64,000 bases of DNA, from NCBI GenBank assembly GCA_963734955.1, contig CAVTJO010000012.1, positions 124,001 to 188,000 of the forward strand, written 5' to 3'. The translations under genes and the position numbers were made by a program. The notes under the pieces were generated by a model that worked only from the letters and a program-made list of their open reading frames with translations, was not told where the DNA came from and did not search any database. The stretch is from UBA11986 sp963734955 (GTDB lineage Bacteria; Bacteroidota; Ignavibacteria; UBA10030; UBA6906). Position 1 is the stretch's first letter. The number at the start of each line of letters is the position of its first letter. Shown here piece after piece: positions 8,219-17,372 of this stretch.

Positions 8219-11200
8219 CGGAGAAGATGGGAAGAGTATTTGTTTTCGGTTTTTGTTTTGTGGTTGGCACGGTGAGTAACTCGGCCAGTGCACAGACATC
8301 ACTCGAGAAGCTCGCGATTGAAGTCAGGGGCAAGTCCCGGGCGTTCGCCTATACAAACAAGGAAGATGCGTACTACTATGGCGAAACAAATGATGTCAAC
8401 AGGCCAAGCTGGCAAGGATTCAATGTCCTCGGCCACAGATTCCTTGATGACTACCTGATTGTTGTTGATGGAAGCGAACTCGATAGAACGCAGGCAACCA
8501 CGTTGGTATATCCCGACTACTTGAAGCGAGTCTATCCGAATGGAATCATTGAGGAACTGCGTCTGGCAGACACAATAGCAGTTGCGTCTGTTACGATTAA
8601 GAGCACCAAAGCCCCTGTGCGCATTGAGTTCATTCCACTTGTAAGCGATGGCTCTGAATTGAGAGAGTATTCTGTTGGACACAGGGAACATGTACTGCTC
8701 CTGGCCCGAAGTTCGCACACGAAACGGACTCCTTCCCAGGACTATCCTGTGTGGCTTGCCGCTGGTGCAAGGCGATTCGAAGCCAATCACACGGCCCGGA
8801 CAATCGATGGTAAGTTCACCCCCTTCTCGCTGAAATGCGGTAAAGCGAGGACTCACACAATTGCATTCGCGGTGGCCGACGATGCCCCTACAGCAGATTC
8901 TCTTGTTCAAACGTACCTCGGGCGGCAGGGGAACTACGCCCTTCAGCGTCGGCAAAGGATGGAACAGTTGCTCAATGATTCGTGGGCGAAAACCGACGAT
9001 GCCCGGTTCGACATGGCTCTGGCGTGGGCTAAACTCTCTCTTGATGCGCTCATCATGAATCAGGTGACCAAGGGGATCTTTGCAGGGCTCCCCTGGTTCA
9101 ACAACTACTGGGGCCGTGATACATTCATCTCCCTTCCCGGTGCGACACTTGTAACCGGACGATTCGATGAGGCAAGGGCCATTCTTCGCTCGTTCGCCCT
9201 CTACCAGCAGACTGACACTTCATCGACGGATTACGGCCGGATTCCGAACATCATCACTACAACTGACAAGGCGTACAATACCGCCGATGGAACACCGAGA
9301 TTTGTGATGATGGCGAAGGAGTATGTTGAACGGTCAGGTGATTCAACATTCATGCTTGAAATCTATCCAACCATCCTCCGCTCGATCGAGGGGACGATCA
9401 AGTACCACATGGATTCTCTCTGGTTTCTGACTCACAAAGACGCCGAGACATGGATGGACGCAGTCGGCCCAGATGGACCATGGAGTCCACGGGGCAATCG
9501 GGCGAACGATGTGCAGGCACTCTGGGCACAGCAGCTCGACGCTGGCGTGTGGTTCGCTACCGAGCTCGGCGATGCCAAATCTGCGCGTGAATGGTACGAT
9601 GTACTGGCCCGGTTGAAGAAAAACTTCACGACATACTTCATCACCAAAGATGGTGTCGTCGATCATCTTACGCGAGATGGCCATGGGGACGTACATCTTC
9701 GACCCGACCAGATTTTTGTCGGGAATCTTCTAGACGATTCGACAAGGGCATGCGTAGCACAAACGGTTCTGGAGAGCCTGACATATGAGTATGGCGTTGC
9801 CTCCCTTTCCCAGGATGATGACAACTTCCACCCGTATCACCAGTATGAACCATACTATCCCAAGGACGCCGCGTATCATAACGGAACCGTATGGACATGG
9901 CTTCAGGGACAACTGATCTCCGAGCTTTGCAGATTTGGAAAGCAAGACGTTGCATCAACGCTCACCAGAAACTCGGTGCATCAAATTCTTGACCGGGGAG
10001 CCGTCGGCACCCAGTCGGAATTGCTCGATGCAGTTCCCCGTCCGGGGGAAAAAGAGCCACGACTTTCGGGCACGTTTTCACAGGCGTGGAATCTCGCAGA
10101 GTTCATCCGGAACTTCTACGACGATTACCTGGGAGTGAAGTTTAACAATTATCGGCATACGTTTGTGCTTCGCCCGTCACTCCCCGCGGCACTGGGAAAG
10201 GTGCGGGCACGCATCAATCTGGGGGGAAGCAGCTTCCAGATCGTGGTCGACGAACACGCGAACACCAGGTCCGTGATCGTGATATCGACAACCTTGAGAC
10301 AACCGGACACATGCAACGTCATCCTGCCAACGTCAGATGGGACTCAAGCGAAGATTTCGTTCGTCCTTCCCGGCAACTCAACCATCCACCTGTCGCAGCG
10401 GGGCAAGAACATCGCAGTGTCGACAAATGGAAAGACGTCTTCGTTCACAAGAGATTTCAGCCGTATTCCATCATACGGTATCCTGCGGCAACTTGAATTT
10501 GCCAAGCCAAAGATCAAGCCGGGGCTGAAGGCACTTCGGGGCCCATCGTATCCTCTTATCCCGCACTCGCGAATCAAGTCGACCAATCCCTTGGCGAGGG
10601 GGCTGGTGAATGTTTCAGATCCTACAGGTGATGACATCGGCACAGGGGCATACACATATCCCTCACATCCATATTTCAAATCCGGAATCTTCGATCTCAC
10701 CCACTTTTCTGTAAGTGTAGATGATTCGAACACGTACTTTATTCTCAAGTTCAAAGCATTGTCCAATCCCGGCTGGCACCCTGAATATGGATTCCAACTC
10801 ACATATGCGGCAATCGCTGTCGATACGGATGGAGTTCCCGGATCGGGGACCAGACTCGTTCCGGCAAATTCCAGCTATATGCTGGACGAGAAGCATGCTT
10901 TTGAGAAGTTGATTCTCGTGGGCGGTGGTGTGCAATTGCAGAACAACGCGGGAACAATCCTCGCTGCATATATCCCTTTGGAAAATGATGGAAGGGACCC
11001 GCTTGGAACTGTCGCAACATCGACCATCCGCTTCGCGCTGCCTCTCTCCTATCTCGGAAGACCGGACAGCAACTGGACATTTACCGTCCTCACAGGCGGA
11101 CAAGACGATCACGGCGGAGCGGGAATTGGAGAGTTTCGAACAGTGAATGAAACTGTAGGCGAATGGAACGGTGGCGGCAAAGTGAAACCTGGGGACCCTA

Positions 11201-11235
11201 ACGTGTACGATGTACTTGTGGCTCCAGTTAGGTGA
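8215..11235 (+). CDS. Secreted amylo-alpha-1,6-glucosidase (glycogen-debranching type) with C-terminal glucodextranase-like domain
   Basis: The 1006-residue protein has a signal peptide, an N-terminal GDE domain, an (alpha/alpha)6 catalytic domain around residues 250-680, and a C-terminal beta domain from about residue 797. Visible family motifs are NYWGRDTFISLPG near 295, WMDAVGPDGPWSPRGNRAND, AYHNGTVWTWLQGQL and NLAEFIRNFYDDY. The C-terminal part (SDPTGDDIGTGAYTYP, GIFDLTHFSVS, VGEWNGGG) resembles the glucodextranase/DOMON-like module that binds glycans or the cell surface. The presence of a signal peptide is unusual for a debranching enzyme and implies a role in external or periplasmic glucan breakdown. 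ATG 8227, preceded by GGAG, is an alternative start to GTG 8215. Confidence 0.87.
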   Translation: MTEKMGRVFVFGFCFVVGTVSNSASAQTSLEKLAIEVRGKSRAFAYTNKEDAYYYGETNDVNRPSWQGFNVLGHRFLDDYLIVVDGSELDRTQATTLVYPDYLKRVYPNGIIEELRLADTIAVASVTIKSTKAPVRIEFIPLVSDGSELREYSVGHREHVLLLARSSHTKRTPSQDYPVWLAAGARRFEANHTARTIDGKFTPFSLKCGKARTHTIAFAVADDAPTADSLVQTYLGRQGNYALQRRQRMEQLLNDSWAKTDDARFDMALAWAKLSLDALIMNQVTKGIFAGLPWFNNYWGRDTFISLPGATLVTGRFDEARAILRSFALYQQTDTSSTDYGRIPNIITTTDKAYNTADGTPRFVMMAKEYVERSGDSTFMLEIYPTILRSIEGTIKYHMDSLWFLTHKDAETWMDAVGPDGPWSPRGNRANDVQALWAQQLDAGVWFATELGDAKSAREWYDVLARLKKNFTTYFITKDGVVDHLTRDGHGDVHLRPDQIFVGNLLDDSTRACVAQTVLESLTYEYGVASLSQDDDNFHPYHQYEPYYPKDAAYHNGTVWTWLQGQLISELCRFGKQDVASTLTRNSVHQILDRGAVGTQSELLDAVPRPGEKEPRLSGTFSQAWNLAEFIRNFYDDYLGVKFNNYRHTFVLRPSLPAALGKVRARINLGGSSFQIVVDEHANTRSVIVISTTLRQPDTCNVILPTSDGTQAKISFVLPGNSTIHLSQRGKNIAVSTNGKTSSFTRDFSRIPSYGILRQLEFAKPKIKPGLKALRGPSYPLIPHSRIKSTNPLARGLVNVSDPTGDDIGTGAYTYPSHPYFKSGIFDLTHFSVSVDDSNTYFILKFKALSNPGWHPEYGFQLTYAAIAVDTDGVPGSGTRLVPANSSYMLDEKHAFEKLILVGGGVQLQNNAGTILAAYIPLENDGRDPLGTVATSTIRFALPLSYLGRPDSNWTFTVLTGGQDDHGGAGIGEFRTVNETVGEWNGGGKVKPGDPNVYDVLVAPVR

Positions 11236-11311
11236 ATGTTGAGGGAAGTTGAATAGAGGCGCCCATCCCGAATCGTCTCTGAATCTGATCGTTAATCCTT
11301 AGGGAGGAATC

Positions 11312-11578
11312 ATGTGCCGGAATATCAGAACACTTTTCAACTTTGATCCACCTGCGACGGATGAAGAAATCCGGGCGGCATGTGTGCAATTCGTGAGGAA
11401 ACTCAGCGGTTTCGCCCAACCCTCAAAGGTGAACGAGGCCGCGTTTGAGAGAGCCATACGAGACACATCAAAGATTGCGCGCAAGCTGATCGACTCGCTC
11501 GAGACCCAGGCCCCGCCGCGCAACCGTGAAGTTGAAGCGGCCAAAGCACGTGCGCGTGCTCTGGAACGATTCGGATAG
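11312..11578 (+). CDS. DUF2277 family protein
   Basis: This 88-residue protein matches DUF2277 end to end: it opens with MCRNIRTLFNFDPPATDEEI, continues with FVRKLSGFAQPSK, and closes with APPRNREVEAAKARARA. A strong GGGAGGA precedes the ATG. The family is widespread in bacteria and has no known function; the invariant N-terminal CRNI suggests a metal or redox role, but that is only a guess. The MFS gene starts 31 bases downstream. Confidence 0.92.
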   Translation: MCRNIRTLFNFDPPATDEEIRAACVQFVRKLSGFAQPSKVNEAAFERAIRDTSKIARKLIDSLETQAPPRNREVEAAKARARALERFG

Positions 11579-11609
11579 TGCGAAAACGCTGATCCAACCT
11601 TATCCTTCA

Positions 11610-12830
11610 ATGAGTTACACATCCGACACGCGATTGCTGTTCACAACCCGCCTCATCCGCATGTTCGCGTACGGATTCCTATCCGTCATTCTGGCCCTGT
11701 ATCTCGCTTCTCTCGGCCTCACCGAGGACCGAATCGGACTCCTGTTCAGCTTCACGTTACTTGGAGACGTCATCGTCTCGCTCATCCTTACGCTCGTCGC
11801 GGACCGTGTCGGACGAAGACGAATGCTGATGCTCGGCGCGGCGCTTATGGCCACCTCAGGAATAGTCTTCGCTATCACCAGCAACTATGTGTTATTGGTG
11901 ATTGCTGGAACGATCGGTGTGATCGCGCCAAGCGACAAGGACATTGGTCCATTTCTTTCCATCGAACAGGCTTCACTCTCACATCTCGTACCCGATGCCC
12001 GGCGGACACAGGTGTTTGCCTGGTATAATCTCACAGGATCATTCGCGTCGGCAACCGGATCCCTTCTATGCGGAGCGCTGATCGGACTCATGCAATCAAA
12101 TCCCCTGTCCAATCTGGACCCTTACCGGGTCGTGATCATTCTCTATGCATTCGGCGGGGTTGTGCTGGCAGCTGTTTTTAGATTCCTCTCGCCGGCAATT
12201 GAGGTTTCAGCCAACAGAGCCGGGGACAAGCGGCAACCATTTGCTCTCCGACAGTCGAGAGGGATCGTTCTGAAACTCAGCAGTTTGTTTGCACTCGACG
12301 CGTTCGCCGGCGGATTCATTGTGCAAAGCATGTTGGCCCTCTGGTTTCACCTGAAGTTCGGCGTCGCTCCGGCCACGCTCGGAGGCATTTTTTTTGGCGC
12401 CAATATTCTCGCCGGAATTTCGGCCTTGTCTGCCGCACGGCTTGCTGCCAGGTTCGGCCTCATTAACACGATGGTGTTTACACATATTCCGTCCAGCCTC
12501 CTCCTGATTCTTGTCCCGCTCATGCCCAATCTTACGCTCGCAATTGTGGTCTTCCTGCTCCGTTTTACCATCTCACAAATGGATGTACCGACCCGACAAT
12601 CCTATACAATGGCGGTGGTAAGACCGGATGAGCGCTCGGCAGCATCGGGAGTGACCAATGTTGTCCGATCTGTCGGGGCTTCCATCTCGCCGGCATTGTG
12701 CGGACGACTGCTGGCTTCACCGACGCTCATGAGCCTTCCATTTTTTCTTGCAGGGGGCATGAAAATACTCTATGACATGATGCTGTACCGCAACTTCCGG
12801 AAAGTCAAGCCGCCGGGGGAAGCATCTTGA
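11610..12830 (+). CDS. MFS transporter
   Basis: The 406-residue product has 12 predicted membrane helices. The loop after the second helix carries ADRVGRRRMLMLGA, the major-facilitator signature GxxxDRxGRR, and the C-terminal half contains MDVPTRQSYTMAVV and ERSAASGVTNVVRS, as in drug- or metabolite-efflux members. The frame extends back to 11526, inside DUF2277, but Met 11610 begins a conventional N-terminus. The substrate is unknown; close relatives are annotated only as MFS proteins. Confidence 0.88.
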   Translation: MSYTSDTRLLFTTRLIRMFAYGFLSVILALYLASLGLTEDRIGLLFSFTLLGDVIVSLILTLVADRVGRRRMLMLGAALMATSGIVFAITSNYVLLVIAGTIGVIAPSDKDIGPFLSIEQASLSHLVPDARRTQVFAWYNLTGSFASATGSLLCGALIGLMQSNPLSNLDPYRVVIILYAFGGVVLAAVFRFLSPAIEVSANRAGDKRQPFALRQSRGIVLKLSSLFALDAFAGGFIVQSMLALWFHLKFGVAPATLGGIFFGANILAGISALSAARLAARFGLINTMVFTHIPSSLLLILVPLMPNLTLAIVVFLLRFTISQMDVPTRQSYTMAVVRPDERSAASGVTNVVRSVGASISPALCGRLLASPTLMSLPFFLAGGMKILYDMMLYRNFRKVKPPGEAS

Positions 12831-12861
12831 ACGCGTGCATACACATTTCTTGCTCCTCTTC

Positions 12862-12883
12862 ACCAAAAGTCTTGGCTTTTGGT
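12862..12883. other. Perfect hairpin downstream of the MFS gene
   Basis: ACCAAAAG, a 6-base loop, then CTTTTGGT forms a perfect 8-base-pair stem about 30 bases after the MFS stop. No T run follows on the plus strand, so it is a weak terminator candidate or an mRNA 3' stabiliser. The rest of the 186-base gap (12831-13016) shows nothing clear. Confidence 0.4.
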
Positions 12884-13016
12884 CACGAATCTCAAAGAGT
12901 CCACGTAAAAACCACGCGGAATCGAGACAACGAGATGATTCACTAATGAAAAAGCTGTATCTTTTGGCAGGCTCTGTCCGACAAGAATTGGTTCTTACAC
13001 AGATTAAGGAAATAAT

Positions 13017-14135
13017 ATGGCAGGAAAGCGCGGATACTCTCTTCTCGAACTATCGCTTCTCCTCCTGGTTGGAGCATCTGCATGCGGAGAGAATCCAAGA
13101 CAACAAGGTGCTGCCGGAAGACCATCGCTTTCACCCGGGGTCGATCCATCATCAGTCGCTGCACAAACTGCCGACAGTTTTGTAGCGAACAAGAAATCCG
13201 ACAGCCTCCGGGCGACCATCAGGTTGTGGGACGGCTCAATGATTTTCGGCTATCCCCTTGAAGACTCGTTGACACTTCGCACACAATACGCCGAGCTGAG
13301 GCTTTCATTACGCCTTGTGAGAACGGTTGAACTTTCTCCGGGCTCGGGTCGCGCAACCATATCTCTCCTGACGAACGAGGAATTGCAGGGAACCCTCTCT
13401 TTCGCAACATTTCCAGTAAGGAGCGTCGTTGGGTCGCTTTCGATTCCCATGAATGAGGTGTCTTCCATTGCCTTTCTCGCGAGGACATCGCCTTTCGACT
13501 CGGGACTGGTTGCCTTCTATCCCTTCAGTGGAAATGCGAATGACGCCAGCGGACATGGACACAACGGGACGTTCAAAGGTGCGGTTCTCTGCGACGACCG
13601 TCAGGGCAACGAAAAGAGTGCATGTTCATTCGACGGGAATGACACATATGTGGCGATCCCTGACGACATAGTCAGGTACGATATTCCTGCATTCTCCATT
13701 TCCGCGTGGATTCTCGCATCCAATCTCGTCAAGCGGAGAATCGCGGTGTATCTGGGTGCGTCCGAAGGAGAAGCAATCGTTCAGCTTGTGAATCAACAGT
13801 TCGTCTTCGGTGTGAACCTCGACACGTGGTACAATGCCGGATCCCCCGCGATCGCCAATAGATGGGTACACATCGTTGGGGTATACCGACGCGGGGAAAC
13901 GGTGCAGCTTTGGATCGATGGTGAACGCAGAGACCAGGTCCCCATCCCCAATTCCGATTTACTACACACCAGCCCAACACACAATTCATCGATTGGCTCC
14001 TACGCTCCTGCGCATTTTGACCACGCTCGAGCCAACAACTATTTCAGTTGGCTCGGCAGCATTGATCAGATCCGCATCTACAATCGTGCGCTGGAGCCGG
14101 ATGAAATCAAATCGCTCTTCGCTCTCGGTGAATGA
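13017..14135 (+). CDS. LamG-domain lipoprotein
   Basis: The 372-residue product carries a lipoprotein signal (LLLLVGASAC, Cys at residue 23) followed by a low-complexity linker, a beta-rich region of about 100 residues and a concanavalin-like LamG domain from about residue 160 to the end. The LamG start LVAFYPFSGNANDASGHGHN, the SFDGNDTYVAIPD strand and the end SIDQIRIYNRALEPDEIKSL are textbook for the laminin-G-3 family. It probably binds carbohydrate or protein at the outer membrane. A GGAAAT precedes the ATG. The gene stands alone between the MFS gene and the ferritin-like gene. Confidence 0.83.
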   Translation: MAGKRGYSLLELSLLLLVGASACGENPRQQGAAGRPSLSPGVDPSSVAAQTADSFVANKKSDSLRATIRLWDGSMIFGYPLEDSLTLRTQYAELRLSLRLVRTVELSPGSGRATISLLTNEELQGTLSFATFPVRSVVGSLSIPMNEVSSIAFLARTSPFDSGLVAFYPFSGNANDASGHGHNGTFKGAVLCDDRQGNEKSACSFDGNDTYVAIPDDIVRYDIPAFSISAWILASNLVKRRIAVYLGASEGEAIVQLVNQQFVFGVNLDTWYNAGSPAIANRWVHIVGVYRRGETVQLWIDGERRDQVPIPNSDLLHTSPTHNSSIGSYAPAHFDHARANNYFSWLGSIDQIRIYNRALEPDEIKSLFALGE

Positions 14136-14189
14136 GAGACTGTTCTTCGGTGCTCACATTCTTTCCATTCAAAACTTCGACGGATTACC

Positions 14190-15137
14190 ATGCGATCATT
14201 TGATAGTCTCACCGAACAGGAAATCCTTGCTCTCGCAATCTCGCTCGAGGAAGAGGACGCACGCATTTACGATGACTTTGCCGATGGGTTGCAGTCGACA
14301 TTCCCGGCACAGGCTGAAGAATTCCGCACAATGCGAAAAGAAGAAGATGGCCACCGCCACCGACTGCTCGATCTCCACCGTCAGAGATTTGGCGATCACG
14401 TTCCTCTCATCAGGAGAGAAGATGTGAAAGGGTTCGTGCGACGCAAACCTGTATGGCTTGTGCGTCCGTTGGGACTTTCCGTAGTGAGAAAACAATCCCA
14501 GCTCATGGAACTTGAAACCAGACAATTCTACGAAGCGGCGGCGCGGAAGACAACCGATGCGGGTGTCCGTCAACTGCTCGGGGATCTCGCTGAAGAGGAA
14601 CGGCGGCACATCCACACTGCACAGACAATGGAGGCCACGGCGAAGGCGGGCGGCGGTGAGCAGGATGCTCAGAAGCGCTTGTTCTTACTCCAGGTGATTC
14701 AACCAGGGCTCGCCGGGCTGATGGATGGATCAGTCTCGACACTCGCTCCCCTGTTTGCTGCTGCATTTGCCACACACAATAGCCTTGATACATTCCTGAT
14801 CGGCCTGGCAGCCAGCATTGGCGCAGGCATCAGCATGGGATTCGCCGAGGCTCTCTCCGATGACGGCTCACTGACGGGCCGTGGTCACCCGTGGATGCGA
14901 GGTGGCATCACCGGACTCATGACTACAGTCGGCGGAATCGGACATACGCTGCCTTACCTCATCCCCAACGTTTACACCGCCACCACGATAGCCATCATTG
15001 TTGTGCTTGTCGAGCTGGGAGTGATTGCATGGGTGCGACACCGGTATATGGACACACCGCTCGCAACAGCGGTGTTTCAGGTTGTTGTGGGAGGAATTCT
15101 GGTTTTTCTGGCGGGTGTATTGATTGGGAATTCGTGA
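14190..15137 (+). CDS. mbfA: Membrane-bound ferritin-like/VIT1 iron transporter, MbfA type
   Basis: The 315-residue product fuses an N-terminal ferritin-like four-helix domain (residues 1-150) to a C-terminal VIT1/CCC1 membrane domain (165-315). Iron ligands are visible in LEEEDARIYDDF, RKEEDGHRHRL, MELETRQFYEAAA and LAEEERRHIHTAQTM. The membrane half contains QPGLAGLMDGSVSTLAPLFA and IGAGISMGFAEALSDDG. In Bradyrhizobium and Agrobacterium, MbfA exports iron and protects against iron and peroxide stress; the same inner-membrane role is likely here. No Fur-type or Irr-type site was recognised upstream. Confidence 0.93.
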   Translation: MRSFDSLTEQEILALAISLEEEDARIYDDFADGLQSTFPAQAEEFRTMRKEEDGHRHRLLDLHRQRFGDHVPLIRREDVKGFVRRKPVWLVRPLGLSVVRKQSQLMELETRQFYEAAARKTTDAGVRQLLGDLAEEERRHIHTAQTMEATAKAGGGEQDAQKRLFLLQVIQPGLAGLMDGSVSTLAPLFAAAFATHNSLDTFLIGLAASIGAGISMGFAEALSDDGSLTGRGHPWMRGGITGLMTTVGGIGHTLPYLIPNVYTATTIAIIVVLVELGVIAWVRHRYMDTPLATAVFQVVVGGILVFLAGVLIGNS

Positions 15138-15237
15138 ACTCCAATCGCAACTTTTTGCAAGTGCATTATTGCCAGTGTGGTAGTAACTACGTGGAGTGTT
15201 GTATGATGAGCAGCCCGCCAGCTCAGAGCTTTCGACT

Positions 15238-15426
15238 CTAAGGCTTGCGAGGCACCATGATCCAGGCAATGACGTAGCCAAGGAAGAATGGGACAACACC
15301 CGTTATCAAACCAAGCAGAACCGTCAGTACACGCACGATCGTAGGATCGGTGTCCATATATTCTGCAATACCCCCGCACACACCTGCGAGCTTCTTATCG
15401 GTTGAAGAGAGATACAAGCGCTTCAT
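15238..15426 (-). CDS. PspC domain protein
   Basis: This 62-residue membrane protein starts MKRLYLSSTDKKLAGVCGG and continues IAEYMDTDPTIVRVLTVLLG, the standard PspC domain, with one membrane segment and a short basic tail. I set the start at 15426 because GGAGG lies upstream; the frame extends to 15492 without family similarity. PspC proteins take part in envelope-stress responses, but no other psp genes are present. It converges with mbfA. Confidence 0.92.
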   Translation of the reverse strand: MKRLYLSSTDKKLAGVCGGIAEYMDTDPTIVRVLTVLLGLITGVVPFFLGYVIAWIMVPRKP

Positions 15427-15969
15427 GATTTTCCTGGCCTCCAGTTGTTCTCTGCTGCTAGTGGTACGTGCAGAATGTGGAGAAGATTCCATTCAATGGT
15501 TGATCTTGTGGGGCTTCTTTCTGTTTTTCAGTTTGGTGATCCTCAAGCCGTCACAAGCTACTTCGTGACACGCACGTTAGACAAGCACTCAAATCAGACT
15601 GCCTTGTCTGTTTATTCCGAGGCCGTCCATGCCTACCACTTCATCAGCTTGACTTTCCTCCCGTGCCTTGTTAGCTTTCCGGCAAACACTGGGTCGGAAT
15701 TGTGAACAGGGTACTTGCTTGTGGTTCACCGGTCCAGACCTGAAGGCGCTCGCCGTGTTTGTTCCTTGCGTTGACGGACCCTCCACCTCTCCCTCTTGAA
15801 CCGCAGCATTGCTCTTGTTGTCGATCCACCGTTCTGTCCTACGTTTCCATACTCGATTCACAGAACCCCGGGGGTACACGCGGAGGGCTACATTCAACTC
15901 ACCTAAACAACGATTCCTGTGAAATGGAACGCAATCGTACGGTATGTCCCGCATCGATATGGAGGTAGC
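15427..15969. other. Gene-poor stretch of about 540 bases
   Basis: No convincing gene, RNA or repeat was found between pspC and the small conserved protein. Several open frames cross it, but none shows a family pattern, a sensible start with a ribosome binding site, or typical codon use. It should contain the divergent promoters for pspC and the 15970 gene. A short frame on the minus strand, ending near 15643, has a natural-looking basic end but lacks a start, and could be a gene relic. Confidence 0.4.
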
Positions 15970-16146
15970 ATGATGAAATACAAGGTGCATCGGTTCGACA
16001 TCAAGATGGCACGCGACCAGAGTAGGTTGGCGGAGTTTATAAACGGGTTGGAGGGAGAAGTCATCGCGATAGTCCCGAATGTTACCATTGGGTTTTTCTG
16101 GGCCCATCGGGTGAACTTTCTTTTGATTGTAGAGAAGATCGGCTGA
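15970..16146 (+). CDS. Small conserved protein of unknown function (58 residues)
   Basis: The gene is preceded by GGAGGTAGC directly before ATG-ATG, which fixes the start. The product begins MMKYKVHRFDIKM and contains LEGEVIAIVPNVTI and a hydrophobic C-terminal strand. It resembles the short DUF4177-like proteins, a compact beta-alpha fold with the repeated VxAIxPN pattern. No function is known. It precedes the SDR gene by 91 bases and may be co-transcribed with it. Confidence 0.7.
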   Translation: MMKYKVHRFDIKMARDQSRLAEFINGLEGEVIAIVPNVTIGFFWAHRVNFLLIVEKIG

Positions 16147-16237
16147 TGCGACGTTCACGCATCAGCGCACAAGGTGGTGGCCTTCTTGAGACTCGAAGAT
16201 GATCTTTTATAGGTAACCGGATAGAACGGAGGATATC

Positions 16238-17212
16238 ATGAAAATCTTTCTGACTGGTTCCACAGGATTTATCGGAAGCCACGTCGTGCGACGACTCGCC
16301 CAATCAAAATACGAACTCCGCTGCCTTGTGCGCAAGAACAGCAATATTGGAGCGATCAAGGAGGTAAATGCAACGCTTGTTCCGGGTGATGTGACCGACA
16401 AGAACAGTCTGCTCAACGGGATGCATGGCTGCGATTCTGTCATAGACATCGCGGGCCTTTATGACTTCTGGACACCAGATAAGCGGATGTATGTGGCGAC
16501 AAATATTGATGGAGTCCGAAATGTGATGGAGGCTGCTTTGGAATCCGGAGTTTCCAAAGTAGTTCACGTTAGCTCAGTGGTTTCCTACGGTAAGCCTGCT
16601 GATGCTCCCTTCACCGAAGGGAGCGCGCCCGGTCAGATGCGTTTCAGTGAGTATGCTCGTACCAAATACGAGGGAGATCTCGTCGCGTGGGACCTCCACA
16701 GAACCAGAAATTTGCCTCTGGTGATGATCTATCCAGCCGCCGTGCTGGGGCCGGGTGATCCGAAAGCCCCCGGCCGGTATATCGATGATTTCATTCACAG
16801 GCGCTTGCCCGCGCGCGTGCTCGAAAATTCCATCATGACATGGGTACATGTAAGGGATGTTGCAGAGGTAATTACCAGGGCCCTGGAAAAGGACAACAAC
16901 CTTGGTGCAAGATATCTTGTTGGCAAGGAACGACGTTCCTTCGCGGAGATCAACGCCATGATTAGCGAAGTAGCAGGCGTGCGACCCCCGAGGATGCGTC
17001 TCCCCGATCCTCTCGTCACCCTCAACGCCACGATGCTGACATGGCTTGCTGATATCATCAAGAGGCCACCCCCTTGGGGAATGTCCATCGATCAGATACG
17101 AACGATGAAGGAAGGATTCATCGTGGACGGAAGAAAAGTGGAGAGAGAACTTTGTCTTGAGTATACGCCGGTGCGCGTTGCACTCGAGGAGGCAATTGCT
17201 TCGTACTCTTGA
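16238..17212 (+). CDS. NAD(P)-dependent SDR epimerase/reductase
   Basis: This 324-residue extended SDR has the Rossmann motif TGSTGFIGSH at residues 6-15 and the catalytic pair in YARTKYEGD (Tyr-x-x-x-Lys), with the preceding Ser in HVSSVVSYG. The sequence YPAAVLGPGDPKAPGRYI and the C-terminal half resemble dihydroflavonol-4-reductase-like and hopanoid-associated epimerase proteins. The substrate cannot be assigned. GGAGG lies upstream of ATG 16238. Confidence 0.88.
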   Translation: MKIFLTGSTGFIGSHVVRRLAQSKYELRCLVRKNSNIGAIKEVNATLVPGDVTDKNSLLNGMHGCDSVIDIAGLYDFWTPDKRMYVATNIDGVRNVMEAALESGVSKVVHVSSVVSYGKPADAPFTEGSAPGQMRFSEYARTKYEGDLVAWDLHRTRNLPLVMIYPAAVLGPGDPKAPGRYIDDFIHRRLPARVLENSIMTWVHVRDVAEVITRALEKDNNLGARYLVGKERRSFAEINAMISEVAGVRPPRMRLPDPLVTLNATMLTWLADIIKRPPPWGMSIDQIRTMKEGFIVDGRKVERELCLEYTPVRVALEEAIASYS

Positions 17213-17372
17213 GATACGTCAAAGTATCTTCATTGGTCACGATCAAGCGCCTGGGTGCGAATGATTGGGGAGAAATCTTGTTCGGCGCATCACGAAACAC
17301 TGCGTGGCGCATGCATTGGTCGGGCGATCGCCGAATGGGGTAAATTCTTGGCTTGTGATCACTCCAAAAGGG

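Noticed and set aside
12835..13185. 116-residue open frame starting right after the MFS gene
   Set aside because: No ribosome binding site and it runs through a hairpin into the LamG lipoprotein gene in another frame.
15589..16158. 189-residue open frame on the minus strand
   Set aside because: Overlaps the 58-residue gene that has a perfect ribosome binding site, and its composition is unlike its neighbours. Only its C-terminal end looks protein-like.
17323..17332. GGCGATCGCC palindrome between the SDR gene and malG
   Set aside because: A single copy of a common 10-base palindrome with no T run or flanking pairing; not enough to call a site.
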